Shown here: positions 6,747 to 8,992 of the stretch, piece after piece | How the letters are laid out: each line of letters starts with the position of its first letter | Position numbering within the stretch: position 1 is the stretch's first letter | Assembly: GCA_900553435.1 (NCBI GenBank) | Contig: USDC01000021.1 | Coordinates: forward strand, 1-8,992 | Direction: 5' to 3' | Length of the DNA: 8,992 bases | Origin: an uncultured Mycoplasmatota bacterium | GTDB lineage: Bacteria > Bacillota_I > Bacilli_A > RF39 > UBA660 | Translations under genes and position numbers: made by a program | Notes under the pieces: model-generated | What the model was told of the DNA's origin: nothing | Databases searched by the model: none | The model's input: the letters and a program-made list of their open reading frames with translations, nothing else

Positions 6747-6755
6747 TGTTACAAT
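6747..6755 (+). promoter_or_regulatory. Promoter of rnr-smpB (extended -10)
   Basis: TGTTACAAT is a TGn-extended -10 (TACAAT at 6750-6755) with no good -35; the -35 position would overlap the end of the preceding hairpin. The leader to the GTG start would be only about 12 bases, just enough for AGGTGAT (6764-6770). Confidence 0.5.
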
Positions 6756-6773
6756 ATAAGAGTAGGTGATACT

Positions 6774-8894
6774 GTGGAAGAAAAAATTATTGAAATACTA
6801 AATGAGAGTGTAGATACAAGATATACTTATGAAGAACTTTCTTTAAAAGTAAATTCTTTTTTTGATAATATGAACTATGAAGAATTTAATACTTGTTTAA
6901 ATTCTTTAGTTGAAAAAGGAATTGTTTATAGAACAAACAAAAATAAATATATGTTGTTAAAAAATAGTCATTTATTAAAAGGCGAACTTCAAGTTGTAAC
7001 TAAAAATGATAGAACATTTGGTTTTGTTTTATTAGATAAAGACGATTTATATATTTCCTCTAAAAACTTTAATGGTGCGGTTGATAAAGACATTGTAATT
7101 GCTGAGGTTATTAAAAATGATGGTGAAAAAGAAGAGGGAAGAGTTGTAAAAATTCTTGAAAGAAAAACAGAAGATTTAATTTGTGAGATAGAAATTATTA
7201 ATGGTAAACCAATATTAACACTGGATAATAAAAATCTTGATTTTAAAGTTAACTTAGTAAAGTATCCAGATAATTTAGTAAGTGGTTTAAAAGTAACTAT
7301 TAATCTTTTAAAAGAAACAAATAATAAAGTATATGATGCAGAAATAAAGCAGGTTTTAGGCCATAAAAATGCTCCAGGTATGGATATTACATTAATCGCA
7401 CATGAATATGGAATACCAACTGAATTTAGTGAAGAAATTTTAGAAGAAGTAAAAAAAATACCTGGCTCTATTACAAACGAAGTCTTAGAAAAAGAAAAAT
7501 TAAAAAGAGTTGATTTAACTAATGAAGAAATATTTACGATAGATGGAGCTGATACAAAAGACATCGATGATGCAGTAAGCATTAAAGTTTTAAAAAATGG
7601 AAACTATGAATTGGGGGTTCATATAGCTGATGTATCTTTTTATGTTAGAGAAGAAACAGAATTAAAAAAGGAAGCTTTTAATAGAGGAAACAGTTATTAT
7701 TTAGCTGATAGAGTAATACCAATGCTTCCAGTTGAATTATCAAATGGTATATGTTCACTTAATCCAAATGTTTTACGTTTTGCAGTCTCTTGTGTAATGG
7801 AAATAGATAAAAACAGTGGAAAAGTTTTAAACTATGATGTTTTTAAATCAATTATAAAATCAAGAATTCAAATGAATTATAAAAGTGTAAATCAAGTCTT
7901 AGCTGGAACTCATATAGAAGAGTATGCTCCATTTGAAAAATCTTTATTTTTAATGAAAGACCTTGCAAGTTTACTTAGAAAAGAAAAGGTAAAAAGAGGT
8001 TATATTGAATTTGATAGTGATGAGGTTAAACTTATAGTAGATAAGTTTGGAAAAGTAAAAGAAATTAAAAAAAGAGAACAAGGTGTTGGAGAAAACATAA
8101 TAGAGGACTTTATGATCGCAGCTAATGAAAGTGTCGCAGAGTATGTTTATAATATGGATTTACCTTTTATATATCGTGTTCATGATAAACCAAGTGAAGA
8201 AAAACTAAAGGAATTTGTGTTATTTTTATCTGTTTTAGGTTATCATCTAGATAAAAAAATAAATTATGATAATGTTAGTAATAAAGATATACAAGACATT
8301 TTATCTTTAGTTAAAGACAAAAAAGAGTATCCAATAATATCTGATAAATTATTAAGATGTATGTCAAAAGCAGAATATTCTCCAGATAATATTGGCCACT
8401 TTGGACTTGGAAGTAAAATATATACTCATTTTACTAGTCCAATTAGAAGATATAGTGATTTAATGGTACATTTCTTTTTAGATGAATATGTTTTTTCTGG
8501 AAAAGTAAATAATGGTTTTATAAAAAAATATAATCAAAAGTTACCATTTATTACAGAACATATATCAAAAACTGAAAGAAATGCTGATGAATGCGAAAGA
8601 ACAGTTAATAAGATGAAAATCGCAGAATATATGGAAAATCATATTGGAGAAGAATACATCGCAACTATTAATGGATTAAATAGTAAAGGATTTTTTGTTG
8701 AAACAAATGAGTTAATTTCTGGTTTTGTAACTGTGGAAAGCTTAAAAGGATATTTTACATATAATGAAGAATTGTTTTCATTAACAAATAAAAACGGTCA
8801 ATTTTATAGATTAGGTGATAAAGTAAAAGTAAAATGTGTTAGAGCAAGTAAAGAAGATAGACAAGTGGATTTTGAAGTTTTAGAAAAAATCTAG
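6774..8894 (+). CDS. rnr: Ribonuclease R (3'-5' exoribonuclease)
   Basis: RNase R degrades RNA, including structured RNA, processively from the 3' end and takes part in mRNA turnover, rRNA quality control and tmRNA-linked decay. The 706 residues show the full bacterial order: winged-helix N-terminus (about 1-65), two cold-shock-like domains (about 66-225, with GFVLLDKDDLYI), the RNB catalytic domain (about 245-575) and a C-terminal S1 domain (about 625-706). The catalytic block IDGADTKDIDDAVS supplies D257, D263, D265 and D266, matching the metal-binding aspartates of E. coli RNase R. YRVHDKPS (467-474) and HFTSPIRRYSDL (552-563, with R558 and R559) are also intact. The long Lys-rich tail of enterobacterial RNase R is absent, as in other Firmicutes. 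The start is GTG at 6774 with AGGTGAT just upstream; no ATG competes nearby. smpB begins 8 bases after the stop codon. Confidence 0.97.
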   Translation: MEEKIIEILNESVDTRYTYEELSLKVNSFFDNMNYEEFNTCLNSLVEKGIVYRTNKNKYMLLKNSHLLKGELQVVTKNDRTFGFVLLDKDDLYISSKNFNGAVDKDIVIAEVIKNDGEKEEGRVVKILERKTEDLICEIEIINGKPILTLDNKNLDFKVNLVKYPDNLVSGLKVTINLLKETNNKVYDAEIKQVLGHKNAPGMDITLIAHEYGIPTEFSEEILEEVKKIPGSITNEVLEKEKLKRVDLTNEEIFTIDGADTKDIDDAVSIKVLKNGNYELGVHIADVSFYVREETELKKEAFNRGNSYYLADRVIPMLPVELSNGICSLNPNVLRFAVSCVMEIDKNSGKVLNYDVFKSIIKSRIQMNYKSVNQVLAGTHIEEYAPFEKSLFLMKDLASLLRKEKVKRGYIEFDSDEVKLIVDKFGKVKEIKKREQGVGENIIEDFMIAANESVAEYVYNMDLPFIYRVHDKPSEEKLKEFVLFLSVLGYHLDKKINYDNVSNKDIQDILSLVKDKKEYPIISDKLLRCMSKAEYSPDNIGHFGLGSKIYTHFTSPIRRYSDLMVHFFLDEYVFSGKVNNGFIKKYNQKLPFITEHISKTERNADECERTVNKMKIAEYMENHIGEEYIATINGLNSKGFFVETNELISGFVTVESLKGYFTYNEELFSLTNKNGQFYRLGDKVKVKCVRASKEDRQVDFEVLEKI

Positions 8895-8898
8895 GAGG
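8893..8898 (+). promoter_or_regulatory. Ribosome binding site of smpB overlapping the rnr stop codon
   Basis: AGGAGG shares its first two bases with the TAG stop codon of rnr and sits four bases before the smpB ATG. Ribosomes finishing rnr therefore reach the smpB start, which suggests translational coupling. Confidence 0.8.
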
Positions 8899-8902
8899 CT
8901 TT

Positions 8903-8992
8903 ATGGAAATAATAAATAGAAAAGCAAAATATAATTATGAAATATTAAAAGAAATTGAATGTGGAATAGAACTTAAAGGAACTGAAATTAAA
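8903..8992 (+). CDS. smpB: SsrA-binding protein SmpB (N-terminal 30 codons only)
   Basis: SmpB binds tmRNA and brings it to stalled ribosomes for trans-translation. Only the first 30 residues lie in the window, and the frame is open to the right edge. They contain the family start NRKAKYNYEIL followed by ECGIELKGTEIK, matching the conserved SmpB pattern NRKA-x-x-[DN]-Y-x-I ... G-I-x-L-x-G-T-E-[VI]-K. Its position directly after rnr is the usual Firmicutes order and fits a shared job, since RNase R degrades the non-stop mRNA released by tmRNA-SmpB. Confidence 0.95.
   Translation, partial: MEIINRKAKYNYEILKEIECGIELKGTEIK

Noticed and set aside
6989..7582. Long open frame on the minus strand opposite rnr (197 codons)
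   Set aside because: It is antisense to the cold-shock and RNB domains of RNase R. Long antisense frames are common where codon use is AT-biased, and there is no supporting ribosome binding site or recognisable motif.

Overview
The window is AT-rich (roughly three quarters A+T by eye), tightly packed bacterial DNA with Gram-positive features: strong purine-rich ribosome binding sites, TG-extended -10 promoters, and the conserved Firmicutes gene order eno-secG-rnr-smpB. TGG codes for tryptophan and no gene reads through TGA, so the standard bacterial code applies. This, together with a FemAB-type cell-wall enzyme, argues against a wall-less Mycoplasma/Spiroplasma. A low-GC, probably host-associated member of the Bacilli/Clostridia fits best (for example an RF39- or Erysipelotrichales-like lineage). 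The exact taxon is inference.

Layout. Positions 1-3706 (minus strand) hold a two-gene operon transcribed leftward: an AMP-forming adenylating enzyme (1703-3706), then a membrane-anchored hybrid histidine-kinase-like protein that runs off the left edge (1-1687). Its promoter is at about 3760-3788. Positions 3806-5108 (minus) hold a monocistronic FemAB/MurM-like peptidoglycan aminoacyltransferase with its own promoter and a rho-independent terminator. From 5227 to the right edge (plus) run enolase, SecG, RNase R and the first 30 codons of SmpB. A terminator-like palindrome and a new promoter lie between secG and rnr, so rnr-smpB can be transcribed separately. No gene-free stretch exceeds 133 bases. 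No RNA gene, mobile element, CRISPR array or long repeat was seen.

Function. The right half is housekeeping: glycolysis, Sec export, RNA decay and trans-translation. RNase R and SmpB act together in tmRNA-linked quality control, which fits their tight coupling. The left half is the accessory part. The kinase-like protein keeps the fold signatures of a hybrid sensor kinase but appears to lack the phosphoacceptor histidine (Gln in its place), both glycines of the G2 ATP-lid motif, and, in an ungapped alignment, the receiver phosphoacceptor aspartate (Lys in its place). Its reading frame is intact and it is co-transcribed with a ligase whose own catalytic motifs are all present. The best candidate for something undescribed here is therefore a phosphotransfer-dead, membrane-bound 'pseudo-hybrid-kinase' partnered with an adenylating enzyme of unknown substrate.
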